64,000 nucleotides of DNA from Antilocapra americana (taxonomy: Eukaryota > Chordata > Mammalia > Artiodactyla > Antilocapridae), in NCBI GenBank assembly GCA_007570785.1, contig ML664176.1, forward strand, positions 1,167,296-1,231,295, given 5' to 3'. Shown in pieces: positions 21,775-34,270 of this stretch (its first letter is position 1; each line of letters begins with the position of its first letter). The notes beneath the pieces are model-generated. The model saw only the letters and a list, made by a program, of their open reading frames with translations. It was not told the origin of the DNA and ran no database searches. Both the position numbers and the translations under genes were made by a program.

Positions 21775-24026
21775 CCATCCTGGGCTTCAACAGAGAAGAA
21801 AGATACATCTTCTCCTGTATATGAATTTGGCTGCAATACCCTGTTTTCCTGATTGTACAGCCTCAAAGTTTTATGTATACAGCCTTTGCTTTCTAAACTA
21901 CACAAAAATGCTATCGTCTGCAGTCAGAAAGAGAAAAGATGCAGGATAGGTGGTGAGGATTTGCCCACCGTTCCAGACTGGCAAGAGTCAAAGGTCCTGG
22001 CTATTAGTTCCATGTGGATGTAGCTTACACATGCAGAGAAGTATCAGCGTCTTCATAAAATGAGACCACTCTCCACCAAACCTAGTGGCAGAGAGGAAGT
22101 TCTTTTGAGCCTCACTAAGGTTTAGGAGAAACTCTGGCCAAATCATACTTTTTCTCTCCCTTTCATTTCAGATTCCTTGTAAGAAGTCTACCACACAGCT
22201 AGAATTCTCGAAGTCTGGATGGCCAAGCTTCATGCATGTTTTTCATCCTGCAAACTACAGTGAACAGCAGCAGCAGCACTAACATAGCTTTCAAATAATG
22301 GTTCTGGTAACATACGATGCTGAGATAGTAAGCTACGACTGCGTGTTTTCCATAAGGAAGGAAAACATCAGTCCAGGAGAGAAACGGAAAATGAATGACA
22401 TTTATCAGATTGCAGTTCCTGAAAACGGATTTGCTTCACTAGATCAAAGACAGCCCATTTCTACACATCATCATCAATTCTGTGGGAACCATCCCAGACA
22501 CTCGAAGCGTGTGTTTTGAGACAGGTAGCTGATTCTCTTTCTCATTGTTTCTACTCTGGGACATTCTTGATGGGCTCTATATAGTTCATCAACACAAAAG
22601 CACAAAAGATGTATATAAAGCTTAATGGGGAAGAGAGACGAAAGCTCCAGGCAGTGTGCCATGTGTGGTTGGTTCTGCTGTGCCCTGCAGAAAAATGTCC
22701 AGTTTGTGTCCCACTTACCTAGTTGTAAACCTGGTACAGGATTACAGAAGGGACATGTTTTTGTCTAATTCCCCTTCCTAAGTGTCTTTTGGGGAATAAA
22801 TGACAGCATAGTATAAACAAAGCATCCTAAAGAAAAATAAATCTCATATTCATGCTCATACATTTCCTTTATATGATCCAACGTTTAACCAGATCTATCA
22901 CCCCTGCTTTTGTCCTTGGAATCATCATACCTGTGTTGTCAGGAAGAGACATGCAATTGGAACTTGGTCCCAGATCACTTGGTTTTCATTCAAAGCCAAT
23001 AATCTCAAATCCTCATATTTTAAAATGCTCATCGAAGTGGACTGTTACTCTCTGCATACAGCTGTCAGCTGTGAAAACATTCTTTTTTGGACACAAAAAT
23101 CTGGCTTTTGCCCCCTTTCCCCTCAAGACTCGATGGTGGCCTACCGACTCACGCTGACAAAAAGGACACAGGTTCCCTGTGCACAGGTGACCCCTCTGCT
23201 TCAGAGAAAGCTCAGGGAGAGGCGCCATCGCTGGGAGCACAGCTTCATGACGGCACCACACAGACTCTGAGCAGTTACACACGGACAGACCCCTGGACGG
23301 CTGTCCTGGGTCTCCCATCACAGTTGGTTCTGAAGTTTGTGTCTGGGGAAGAGCCCCTGCAACGAAGCTGGATGGACCACCTTTGAGAATGGCTCTCGGA
23401 AACAAAACTCTTGCTTCTCCCTTTTGGAAGGGCTATGGGGAGACAACACAGCTGATGGTTATTTTTGTAGCCAGAAAATAAGTAGAATAAGAGTCGGGCA
23501 TGTGTTCAGACAAATGTGCTCCTTCAAGGCACTCCTCAATCTGCACGACAGTGGAGCATGCTTAAATCCCATTTGTGCCCTCAACAGTCTCAAAGCATAA
23601 TATACCTATTGCATCCTTGGGAAAGATTTCCTTCTACAAAAAATTTCAAAACTTATAGAAAAGGGAGAGTAGGGAACAGCCTACTTGAGTTGTTCTGTTT
23701 CCTGAAAAATTATTTCTTTAAAAGGAATCTTTTCAAAGTAAAATAGACTACATGACATTTTTATCCCAAAGCTGCTGGGAGGTAGGTGTGACTTGAAAAT
23801 CTGCAGTTTGTTGCAAGCAAACCCACTTGGGTTGAGCATGAAGGCAAAAAAAAGCAAAAGGGATGGTGATGAACAAATGGCAAGGTTTAGGGTGGACTTA
23901 GCATCTTCATACTTAATTGTTGCTTTTACATGTATATAGTTTCCCCTGAAGACAAGAGGATATGTATTATTATCAGGTGAGGAATAGAAAGAGTAACACA
24001 GGAAGCGAAAAATAACTACCAGCTAT
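21773..24026. other. Unique sequence
   Basis: No repeat recognised over about 2.2 kb. 22148-22171 is a good splice-acceptor-like polypyrimidine tract. 23125-23400 is CpG-rich compared with its surroundings. Multiple frames of 76-130 codons overlap there, on both strands, without known domains. Confidence 0.45.
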
Positions 24027-24038
24027 GTTGTCTCCTTG

Positions 24039-24148
24039 TGTATACATGCATACGTGCCCAGTTGGGCATGACTCTTTGTGACCCTATGGACTGCAGCCTA
24101 CCAGGCTCCTCTGTCCTTGGAAGTTTCCAAACAAGAATACTGGAGTGG
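24039..24148 (-). mobile_element. Bov-A SINE monomer
   Basis: Antisense Bov-A from cgtgcccagttgggcatgac to ttccaaacaagaatactgga. Perfect 12-bp duplication gttgtctccttg at 24027-24038 and 24149-24160. Confidence 0.93.
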
Positions 24149-24405
24149 GTTGTCTCCTTGGAGTCCCTCAAAACAATTGAAAAGAACTTCTGCTTTCTGA
24201 AACAACTATCCTTCCTTAGATGCAGAAGAGTCCACCTTCACCACCTGACACAGCCATATTCTATTTCTGAAATGCCTCAAACGATATCCAGCATCTCTTC
24301 ACAGAGAGGGAAGCAAAGGGTGGACAGGGCTAGGGGCCCAGGGGCACGATGAGAACCCCCAGACCTTGTCTTTCTCATCCCACCAAGCCTTAAGGAACAG
24401 CTGCC

Positions 24406-24580
24406 CTGGGACTTCCTTGGTGGTCCAGTGGTAAAGCCTTTGCCTTCCAGTGCAGAGGGTATGGGTTCCATACCCATTGGGGAAGCTAAGATCCCACATG
24501 CTTCATGGCCAAAAAAACCAAAACATAAAACAAAAGCAGCACTGTAACAAGTTCAATGAAGTCTTAAAAACAAAGGAACA
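24406..24580 (+). mobile_element. CHR-type tRNA SINE
   Basis: Head gggacttccttggtggtcca, a decayed box B (gggttccatacccattgg), an A-rich linker and the distinctive 'cactgtaacaagttcaatga' 3' end. Duplication aacagctgcc at 24396-24405 and 24581-24590. Confidence 0.88.
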
Positions 24581-24824
24581 AACAGCTGCCTTCTGAATTA
24601 GGCCCCAATCACACTCAGTGTCCCAATAAAGTCCCTACACTGAGTGTTTATGTATTTCTTATCAGTAATTATTTTAAATACTCTATTTTTGAGAAACTTG
24701 AAGCACCAGTATGGGAAAATGATACCATCAAACAACACACTCTTTATGAAAAAGGCCAAAGTCTCTGGGCTGTACTGTTAAAGTAATGGCTGACTCTCCC
24801 ATGAACTTTCTTCCATGGAAGTTG

Positions 24825-25052
24825 TGGTCCTTAGCACAGGGAACTATAGTCCATAAATGCTATAGTCCATATCTTGTAATAACCTAAAAAGGAAAAAAAT
24901 CTAAAAACTAATAAATTTTTTTTCAGATTCTTATACATAACTAAAAAACTTTGCTGTATATGTGAAGCACTGTAAATCAACTATATGTATTGTGCTAAGT
25001 TCAGTTGTGTCCAACTCTTTGAGAAATCAACTATACTTCAATTTTCAAAATA
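24825..25052 (+). mobile_element. L1 3' end with an embedded Bov-A remnant
   Basis: Old L1 tail: ccttagcacagggaactata, then a 'tcttgtaataacctaaaaag' block and caactatacttcaattttc. At about 24993-25021 the words 'gtgctaagttcagttgtgtc' and caactctttg are a short Bov-A remnant, inserted within the duplicated L1 words aatcaactata (24975-24985 and 25025-25035). Confidence 0.75.
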
Positions 25053-25184
25053 CACACATGCACACACACAAAAAGACAGGTCGTCACAGTCTTACACTTT
25101 ATCTGAGTTCATTCAGTTATCTATGCCACCCTGATCATCCTAAGCTTTCTCTTCTTCCCAGTTCTCTTTTTAAAAAATTGGAAG

Positions 25185-25300
25185 TCAAAAAAGAGAGGAC
25201 ATATGTATACAGACAGCTGATTCACTTTGCTGCATAGTAGAAATACAACTTGTAAAAGCAACTATAATCCAATAAAAATTAATTAAAAACAAAGCAAAAA
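25185..25300 (+). mobile_element. L1 3' end (ruminant type)
   Basis: agagaggacatatgtataca, then gctgattcactttgctgcat and caactataatccaataaaaa, the standard artiodactyl L1 terminus. Confidence 0.85.
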
Positions 25301-26339
25301 AATTAAAGATTGGAAATCTGAATTTACCCTTTCTGTAGTAAAGTTTAACATGGTGGGCTTTAGTATGTTTTATGTGTTGGTTTTCATTCAAATCTTCCTT
25401 CATCGTTCCTCAGAGCAGTTCCTGAAGCAAGAATGGCTTCCCTGAGTGACCAGGACCACTGTGAGGATTAATATTTATTTTGCAGCTTCTGTTTATAGAG
25501 CACCTAATACTATTCAGCAGAAAATCACCTCACTTCCCAAAGAACATATTTTTGCCTCCTTACTCCCCTACCTTGTCCCTGGCAATCTGTGCAGGTGTTT
25601 CAGCTTCTTAAGGTGTTTTCAGATATTCAGGTCTTCTGCTAGGCCATTATTAGGCCCACCATAAAAAATAAATTCAGAAAGAAAAAGCCTGCTTCAAAGA
25701 TTCTAGCTGGTGTTTAAAAACAATATTTAAATAAAGTACACAGGCAGAAAAGTTTGATCATCCTGAAATATTACCACCCATCAAAACATTCCCTCCTATA
25801 TTTTTAGAACCACATCAAAGACAGTGTAGAATAGCACTGCTAATGTCTATAGGCAACAAATAGAATCACTAGGGTTTGGGAAACGTTTTTTAGAAAAAGT
25901 GGCTTTAAATAATTAACATCAGGGCATTCTTCCTCCCTTCTGTATCTAGTAAAGTAAATGCCTCTTGACAGGGAGTATTCCTTCATGGAAGCCCTAACTC
26001 CAAACTTCAAGTTCAAGGTAACTGCACTGTTATTTAAAAGTGTACTTGAAATACAATGTCTCAGAAAATCATACTGTTTAGAACAAACAACTCTTAAATG
26101 TTCAATTAATGTTATCAACTTAACTGCATTAAAAGATTCATATACTACTACTATCTTTGGGAAAAAAGGAAAATAAAAATACTAAGAAGGAAAATAGAAA
26201 AATAAAAGAACTAATCAAGAAAATAAACTAGGAAAGAATACCCCTAATGGAGGCCAGTTTTGGACAGTAAACTTCTAACTTGCTGGCTCCTACATTAGAC
26301 ACGTTTATATGAGTTTTGGGATTTAGCCTAAATCCTATC
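25301..26339. other. Unique AT-rich sequence
   Basis: No gene recognised. An A-rich patch at 26160-26235 has no SINE attached. Confidence 0.5.
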
Positions 26340-26480
26340 GTAGGTATCAACAACCTTGTATTAAATGCAGAAAACAAGGTTCAGAGAGACTAAGTGTATT
26401 GCACAAGGGCAAAAGCTCTCACAAAGAAAAGCCAGAATTTCTATCTGGGTCTCTCTGAATCCTTTGTTCCTTTGGTCATT
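26340..26480 (+). mobile_element. MIR SINE fossil
   Basis: 'gaaaacaaggttcagagaga' and 'ctaagtgtattgcacaaggg' match the MIR 3' half; diverged. Confidence 0.65.
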
Positions 26481-26837
26481 CACAATGACTCTCAAACTGA
26501 AGACAAGAAGGGGAGAAATTAAAGCCTGATCCATCCAAGACAACAAAATCTAGGATTACTCAGAGACATTGAATTAACCATATTTTGAGTAAATATGTGT
26601 TTTCCAGCCATTGGATCAACTATGATGTGATTCAAACTGGCTTTTCTGAAAGCCAAAGATACCAGATGGACCGTCTTTCAATCTGGTGTTTTTGTCATTT
26701 AAACACGGTCCTAAAAATCAAAACAAATAGAAACATAAAAATTTTTTTTTTTAAATATGGGCAATCTGTACCCCAGAGTAAAGACAAAAAATGACAAATA
26801 GTTACCAAAACCAATCCTACAAGAGACTAGGCCTAAA

Positions 26838-27350
26838 TCTATGATGAACCTAGACAGTGTACTAAAAAGCAGAGACATCACTTTTTCAGCAAAGATCTGT
26901 CTAGTCAAGCTATGTTTTTTCTAGTAGTCATTTACAGATGTGAGAGTTGGACCATAAAGAAGGCTGAACGCTGAAGAATCGATGCTTTTGAATTGTGGTG
27001 CTCGAGAAGACTTTTGAGAGTCCCTTGGTCAGCAAGGCGATCAAACCAGTCAATCCAAAAGGAAATCAATCCTGAATACTTATTGAAAGGACTGATGCTG
27101 AAGCTCCAATACTCTGGCCACCTGATGCAAAGAGCGGACTCATTGGAAAATACCCTGAAGCTGGGAAAGATTAAGGGCAGGAGGAGAAGGAGATGACAGA
27201 GGATGAGATGGTTGGATGGCATTACTGCTTCAATGGACATGAGTTTGAACAAACTCCAGGAGATAGTGAAGGACTGGGAAGACCAGTGTGCTGCAGCCCA
27301 TGGGGTTGCAAAGAGTTGGACGGGACTTAGTGACTGAACAATGAACAACA
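26838..27350 (+). mobile_element. BovB LINE, 5'-truncated 3' end
   Basis: About 510 bp matching 9940-10460 of the long BovB: 'gatgaacctagacagtgtac', gagttggaccataaagaagg, 'tttgaattgtggtgctcgag' and the terminal gttgcaaagagttggacggg. A stop follows 'ggctgaacgctga', so no functional coding remains. No clear target-site duplication. Confidence 0.93.
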
Positions 27351-29951
27351 TCCATGAAGAAAGGCAGTCACCCTCCAGTTTCCTCCTGCAAGAGAGTCAT
27401 CAATCACTACTTCTGCTATGTGGAGATAAGGTCCCCTGACGTGGGCATCCTAAGGGCTTCTGACAGCACTTGGCCTGCTCCACCTTTCCATCTGCCTTCC
27501 CTCATGCCCCCTGACTTTTCCAGGTATGCCACAAAAAAAGCAAAATGCCTTTAATAATCTCTACTTGACAAGACTGGAAATTAACCTTTTAGTGAATCTT
27601 TCACATTAAATGTGAAACAACAGAAGCGGTGGTGATGTGACATTTTTGGTAGGTGAGCACATCAAAGGCGCCTGCCTCCAACCATCTCCCTGAACACCCA
27701 AGGGTATCTCCGGCTGCCAGGTTTCCTTAGTCTCGACAGGTACGAGGCAGAGAGGAAGGAAGCCTAAGCAAGTTCGCTGGATCCTCCACAGAAAAGGAAG
27801 GTATTTCAACCCACTTCTACTTCAATCTTATGCACTTCATTATGCCTGGCTTTTTAACATTTAGGTAAAAAAGGGAGAGACAGGATGAAAAACAAAGAAC
27901 ATTATTTCTGAGTGCCAAGCCCCCAAATGCAGAAATACATGGACACGTGACTTCGAACCCCTACTCACTCCACCTTAATCTTTCTGCTGGCAGTTTTCAG
28001 AATGATCATGTTTAGTATTTTCTGTTGGGAAGGCAAGTGCCTTCAGCATTTCTTCAGATGTCAAGAAGCATTTTAAAACTAAAAGCATATGAAATCAGGA
28101 ATCAGCTCATAACACTGTCATATAATAATGAAAGAACAAATAATTATGCTCATCTCTAAGACGCGCATGTTCTTATATCCCCTTAGTTCATGTCTAAGGG
28201 CCACAGTGAGTCACACACATGTGTAGAAACTTCCAGTTTCTCTCCCCTTTCACTTTTCTTAATACAAGGAACACAGGAGAAGAAACTACACAAAAGACAT
28301 TGATCTTTGTACAAGGTCACCTTCAGGAATATCACTAACGGAGCAGTCATTAGGCTAATGATAGACATTTGGAACTCCACAGTTTTGAAAATTTCTCTCT
28401 TCATTCATGGATCGAACCAAAACACTAGTTAAAATAGACCACCATGGATGGGGATACTTGAAGGATGCTTGATTAGTTCTGAACAAAGTTCAAGGAGAGA
28501 TTCAGTCACAGATTTAGGTACTGAGGGCTTCAGGGGCACTTCTTACACGAGTGCGGTTTGCTCCTGACTGGAGAGTGTGTTTCCTGTCTTTCAGTCCTGC
28601 CCCTTATGGCTAGAGCAGTCAGGGGGGCCTCACAGAGGAGAGCTTCGACTGGACCATGGTTGGGGCTGGTGGGTAGGCTGTGGCAGTGGGGGGAGCAGGG
28701 GCACTGATATGGTGCCGTGGCAGGAAGCAGCAAGAACAGAGGAGGAGAGGACAAGGTATGAGGAAGGAAAAAGCATTGCTTGGAGGGTCCGTTTTTAGAG
28801 AGAGGAGATAAAGGTCAGACAGGCATGGTGCGGCCAGACAGAAGGTTGGGCTAAGGTTCAGAGTTCATCCCCAAAGCCACAGGGGGCTTCCAGGTGCTTC
28901 TAAGCACCTCTTAACTGTTTGCTGAATGGCTAAATGTGCAGGAGATGAAAGTTCAGGAGGAAGGACATGTCTGAAGGCACTTACTCTTGCTGCCAGGTCT
29001 GGGATGGATATGAAGGCAGTCGGCCAATGGGCAGGAAATGGGAACATGATGCAAGTAAGTGGGAGAAAGGCCCTGGTTCCGGCAGTGGCAGAAGAGAGCC
29101 AGGTGGGTGATTTTAGGAAAGTTGGGAAACAAAATTGTGGATAACTGGGTGATTACACTGAGGAGACCAGAAAAATAATGACAGCATTGAAACACAGAGT
29201 TCATGGTCAACTGGCCCTGACTTTCAGGGTCTATCACTTTGTCTTTTAACCAGATAAAACACCTTACATTATCATTAGTCAGTGTTGTCCATCAAACAAT
29301 AATCTAGACAAGGACAAAGCCTGCATCTTACTTGCCTTCATCTGTTCCAAGTTTTGGAAGCACAACATCTGACACAAAAGAGTTCAGATGTTCAAAAAAT
29401 ACTAGCAAGTACAGGGAGACTCTGTTTTGGAGAATGATGAAGTTGTCAAAAATCAGGTGAGTTTGTATTGATGAAGCATTTCCATAGATATGACTCACGG
29501 TGATGCTGGGGATAGAGAGTCTGTCTCTGACTTCTTTCATAACTATGGGCCTTCTCCTGACTAGAAATATCCAGTTACTCTTGCATCTTCCTTCCTAACG
29601 TCTATCAGGGGCATCCTTTGTTTTCTAAGGTGCAGATGCATGTTCTGGCTATCAGGACACACCCCTCTCCTGGATGAACACAGAAGAGATGAAAAAGCCA
29701 GTAACTGAACCTCAAGGATGCTTCCATCTTGGCAGCAGGAAGAGAAAGCTAATCTAGTTGTTTTAAGGAAGTCAGAGCAACCAAGATTCATGCCTATGGA
29801 AGAAAACACTTAAAATGCAGGCCACCTGAACCACTGGACCTCAGAAGATGTTCACTGAATACCTTAGAGTGATGCTTACTCAGCTATAAATCCTATTTCT
29901 CACGCTTTGAAGGACAGTTCACTTTCTGATTCCCTGCCTACCAAAGAGGTA
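27351..29951. other. Unique sequence
   Basis: About 2.6 kb without a young repeat. No gene recognised. Parts of 28780-29160 look like a very old repeat but could not be assigned. Confidence 0.45.
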
Positions 29952-30270
29952 TTCATTTTTATTCATTTATTTATGGCCACGGTGGGTCTTCATTGCTGTG
30001 CAGGCTTTTCTCTAGCTGCAGCAAGCAGGGGGCTGCTCTCTAGCTGTGTGTGGGCTTCTCATTGTGGTGGCTGCTATTGTTGCAGAGCACAGCTCGAGGG
30101 CAGCATGTGGCTCAGTAGTTGTGGCTCCCGGGCTCTAGAGCACAGGCTCAATAGTTGTGGTTCACAGGCTTAGTTTTTCCTCAGCATGTGGAATCTTCCC
30201 AGATCAGGAACTGAACCTATGACTCCTACATTGGCAGGCAGACTCTTTACCACTGAGCTACCACAGAAAC
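29952..30270 (-). mobile_element. CHR-2-type tRNA SINE
   Basis: Antisense: starts with T-rich ttattcatttatttatggcc, the body has 'tctctagctgcagcaagcag', and it ends with gcagactctttaccactgag and the tRNA head. The longest CHR-like copy here with 59130-59484. Confidence 0.9.
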
Positions 30271-30525
30271 CCACAAAAGAGTTACTCAGATGTGCCTATT
30301 TACTATAAGACCATTGTATGAGCAATTACATGTTTGTGTCTGGAGGAACAAAAGTCTGCAGGAACCTTCCTTACTCCATTCAATATCTGCTTTGAGATAT
30401 GTTATTCTGATTTCTATCAACAGAAACCTTTCTTTCATAGGAAAATCAGAGCTCAGGATTTCCTACTACCTATGGCACATAATAAAAGATTCTTCACCGC
30501 AGTTTTCTTCACCTGTCCCCTACTA

Positions 30526-30719
30526 GGGCTTCCCTGGTGGCTCAGCTGACAAAGAATCCGCCTTCAGTGCAGGAGACCTGGGTTTGATCCCTGAGTTGGG
30601 AAGATCCCTTGGAGAAGGGAAAGGCTACCCACTCCAGTATTCTGGCCTAGAGAATTCCATGGACTGTATAGTCCACAGGGTCGCAAAGAGTCAGACACGA
30701 CTGAGCGATTTTCACTTAA
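30526..30719 (+). mobile_element. Bov-tA SINE
   Basis: Head ggcttccctggtggctcagc, decayed box B (ggtttgatcc), and a Bov-A body ending cacgactgagcgattttcac. No clear duplication. Confidence 0.95.
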
Positions 30720-31997
30720 CTTATTAGGGATCAGTCGAAAAGCTGAGCCAAGGATAGATGGTATCGAAGAGAAAAATTAAAGTAGACACAAAGCTCCCAT
30801 TTGAGCAGCCAATAACTCTAATCAAGAGAAGGGGATTTGGTTACATTCAATAAACCAGTCCATAAAATATAAAAGACAGATCAAAAATCCTTCTGCATTT
30901 GGGAAAAAACAACAATGCCCTTCTGATAAGTGCCACCCAATGATTAGTTCCATGGAGGCAGAAGGAAGTTGATGTCTATATTATTATCTGATTAATCCGA
31001 ATTACCTATTTCAGAGTGTAGCTCCAAGAGGTACTCCATTAATACTTGGTGAGTGAAGAGACTGCAAACTAACTCCTGGAAGGGAGAGGCAAATTTCATC
31101 TTTCTCAGGCTCCACCCCACCAGAGCTGGCATCACGCTGTGTCAAGCGAGCACGTGACCGTCATGTTCGCTGGTCCTCTGGCATCCAGACCCCTGTCTCA
31201 CTGTTCTCCTGGCCCACTTCCCCTCCCCATGGTGCTCTGTCTGCGTCAGTGCACTGTAGGAGCCCCTTCTCCCTGGCCCAGTCCCAGGTGGTTGCCATGA
31301 CAACCCACCCAAACAGCAGGCACTTGACAAGGGCCTTCCTCTACACCTCAGGACAGGAGGCAGTGGGGAGACCCTGAGACCCGCGGTAGGGGAGGAAATG
31401 AGGAAATCCCATCCCCAGTTGCTATCACCTCCCTTGGTCAGACTGCTCAGCTGCTCAGGGAAAGTGGGGGCTCTGTCTCTGGAGTTTCCACTTTTCCATC
31501 CCAATAGCCTGTGGGAGAAACAGTTTGGGATGCATCAGCAGTCATATCACCTAGCTCTTTTTATTAAAACAAGCAAAACAGCTGAAATCCAGCATCCTAG
31601 ACAATTTAAGTATTCAGCCTGAATCTAAAGGCAGGTATCCCCAGAGTCTTTATGAAGAACGAGGTGGTATTTTCTGCCCCCAACCAGAATTTGGCCAGAA
31701 GTGAAGTCAAGGTGCGGGTAGCAGGTGTGTCTCTCGTGTGAGGATATGCAGCATGGTGGATGTTACCTGGGACACAGCCTTCTTGTCTCATTCCTCACTC
31801 CAAGCTGTAATTCCCTGACTAAGGTTCCTGCCTATGCACAAGCCCTTATTATGATTTATTCATCCCACTTATATTGAAAATAATTCAAATTTACAGAGCC
31901 TTCCTCTAAATTTCAAGAGTTTAAAGGAAATTTAAGCTACTGCTTTAGCTGCTGGGCAGAAGGGGACTGCAAAGAGTTAGGCATTATGCATCACTGC
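30720..31997. other. Unique sequence
   Basis: Includes a GC-rich stretch (31130-31480) with an E-box and an X-box-like palindrome, listed separately. The 120-codon minus-strand frame at 31142-31504 has no known domain. Confidence 0.5.
31130..31320. promoter_or_regulatory. Candidate regulatory block with X-box and E-box
   Basis: gcacgtgacc (around 31151) contains a CACGTG E-box. gttgccatgacaac (31291-31304) differs by one base from a perfect X-box palindrome of the kind bound by RFX proteins. Four CpGs lie within 31145-31172. No gene start is identified nearby. Confidence 0.3.
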
Positions 31998-32030
31998 ATC
32001 AGCACCTTGCATACAGTAGGTGCTCAATAA
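31998..32030 (+). mobile_element. L2/MIR-type terminal fragment
   Basis: 'catacagtaggtgctcaata' is the shared L2/MIR 3' end. The Bov-tA that follows inserted at its tail. Confidence 0.55.
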
Positions 32031-32033
32031 ATG

Positions 32034-32247
32034 GTGGTGGTGGTGGTTTAGTCGCTAAGTCATGTCTGACTCTTATGACTCCATGGACTGTAACCCACCA
32101 GGCTGCACTGTCCATGGGATTCTCCAGGCAAGAATACTGGAGTGGGCTGCCATTTCCTTCTCCAGGGGATCTTCCTGATCCAGGAATCGAACCCAGGTCT
32201 CCTGCACTACAGGCAGATTCTTTACCAACTGAGCTATAAGGGAGGCC
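32034..32247 (-). mobile_element. Bov-tA SINE
   Basis: Antisense: ggtggtggtggtttagtcgc, caggcaagaatactggagtg, ggggatcttcctgatccagg, a box B complement (ggaatcgaacc) and the tRNA head complement. Preceded by a GGT-rich tract. Confidence 0.94.
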
Positions 32248-33984
32248 CAATACTAGATAAATAAATGTTAGTGAGTTAAATAGAAATACTAGAAGTGAAG
32301 CCAGCACCCTATACCAAGGGCACTATCCCTTCTTTACTAGTCTTAGTTCCTAATCCTGACATGGCACCAGGGTAACGCCACGGCAACAACAGGGACAAAG
32401 CCAGTTCTGCTGTTGTGTTTGGCCAAACCTTGGGCCATGCTTCCCACTTCTTGTGTCTTTCTCAATCCTGTCCTCAAGATTAGTTCTATTTCCCTAAGAC
32501 CTCCTGTTCTTAGGGACTTCCCACTTCTCAACAGCGCTGCACAGTTTGTTCACCTCATGTGGAACTTACAAATCAGAACAAGCACCCCTTTTACCTTCTG
32601 AGACAAGGTGTGAGGTTTGGGTGATAAAGCCTCAGGAGAGCCAGGCAGTGGTTCCCAGCCAGTCACGCTGATGATCCCCAGCTCTATACCCACCTGAGTG
32701 GCCCAGATACCAATGAAAGAAAGAAAAGTCCTTACTTCTGCTCCCTTGGCTAGAGAGGGGCATTTCTCTGGACAGGTGTTCCCCTGGAGAGGCCTCTGGG
32801 AGTCCTGAAAATCAGGTCTGCTTAAGAATATGAACCACTCTAAACCAGCATGCTGCAGAAGCTGACCAAGGTCAGCACAGAGCAGCGGGGATGGGCTGTG
32901 CTGCCTGGGAAGGAGGCAGGGAAGAGGTCTCAGAGGAGAAGACCTGAAGCAGAGTGTTGAAAAAAGAAGTAGTAAACCCAGTAGAGAAGATCCAAGAGGG
33001 CACTTCAGGCAGAGAGAACAGCCTGGATAAAGTCTCCGCGTGTTTGTGACCTCTGCTTCTTCGATGAGCAGCCTTCGGGCATTTCTAGGTAGTAGGTGCA
33101 TTTCCCATGTGTATTTATGCATTCGGTGTCCCCATGGCATGGCTACCTGGAGTGATGACAGTGGCATCCCCTTTCATCTCCCTCTTATGTAGAGCAGGGA
33201 TAGGAGTTCTGTGTCTACAGGGAAATAGTCTCCGTCCTTGGGGGTGAGTGTTTCTGCGCTGACTACCAAGGTCCGAGGACACGCTCCCTTCAAAAAGCCT
33301 GTGATAAAGTAAAACAAGGTATCCCACTTCAAGGGAGCTCTCCTTCCATACTGGACTCTTCTAACTTATCACAATCATCTGAATGCAGCAGAATTTACGA
33401 AGTAGACCACAACGTAAAACGGTCAGGAGTGGGCACCCGGATCAGACACGTTCACCGGTGTGCCTGCTGACCCGCAGGACACATCTGTGAGTACCAAGAT
33501 GGCCATGCAAAGCCCACCAATCACAACACACCATTCAACGGCACTGCCGACAACAAAGCTTTAGAGACTAACCAGTATAGTATCCAATGCCTCCATGTGT
33601 GGGGCTGCTATTGTCCCTAAATAGAAATTTAAGTTCCACAGAAAAAAAGATTCCCTTCATCACGGGTTATCTTATTTCACAAAAAGCAAGCTTGTTAAGA
33701 AAGATGGGCATAGAAGGAGGCAGGGAGAAGACAGCCCCAGCCCCATGAGACCACACTAGGGTATTTACACTCTATCAATGTAACCAGACGATGCAAAAGT
33801 TGTGTCATTCAGAACCTGGTGTAAATGTTGCGCACACTTTATATTGCATTATCTAAATGTAAAGAATAATTCAGATAATGTTTCCTGGCCTTGTATTTGT
33901 ACAAAAGAGAATTTTTGTACATCAACATAGTCAACTAATAATTTGGTAAAATAAAACAATAACCTGATTGGCCTGACTGAAATC
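32248..33984. other. Unique sequence with an old repeat
   Basis: 32925-33035 (gagggcacttcaggcagaga) belongs to an unassigned ancient repeat. The 205-codon minus-strand frame at 32550-33167, longest in the window, crosses that repeat and is not coding. 33020-33560 has more CpG than its flanks. Confidence 0.45.
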
Positions 33985-34170
33985 TTTGGTCTCCTATTTA
34001 CTAGCTGTATGTCCTTGGAAAATCTTTAATATTTCAAAAGCTTCATCTTTAAAATGGGGATCTTCACCCTCATAGGCCTACTGAGAGGCTGAGATGGTTA
34101 ATGTATATCAAGTGTTTAATGCACTGTCTGGCACATGGCATGCGATCAATAAATATTAACTACTGTGAGT
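33985..34170 (+). mobile_element. MIR SINE fossil
   Basis: 'cctatttactagctgtatgt', ctttaaaatggggatcttca, gaggctgagatggttaatgt and ctggcacatggcatgcgatc with a caataaatattaac end. Confidence 0.85.
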
Positions 34171-34270
34171 ATAAAAGAGTAGGAACATTAAATGATACCT
34201 TTTCAACTTAAGAATCCTAGGCTATTCCAAACGGAGTTTCCTATGAGAACAGTAAAAAATAAGCCAGTAT

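Noticed and set aside
32550..33167. 205-codon open reading frame on the minus strand, the longest in the window
   Set aside because: No known domain, low-complexity Leu/Ser/Pro-rich composition, and it crosses an ancient interspersed repeat (32925-33035). A chance frame is more likely.
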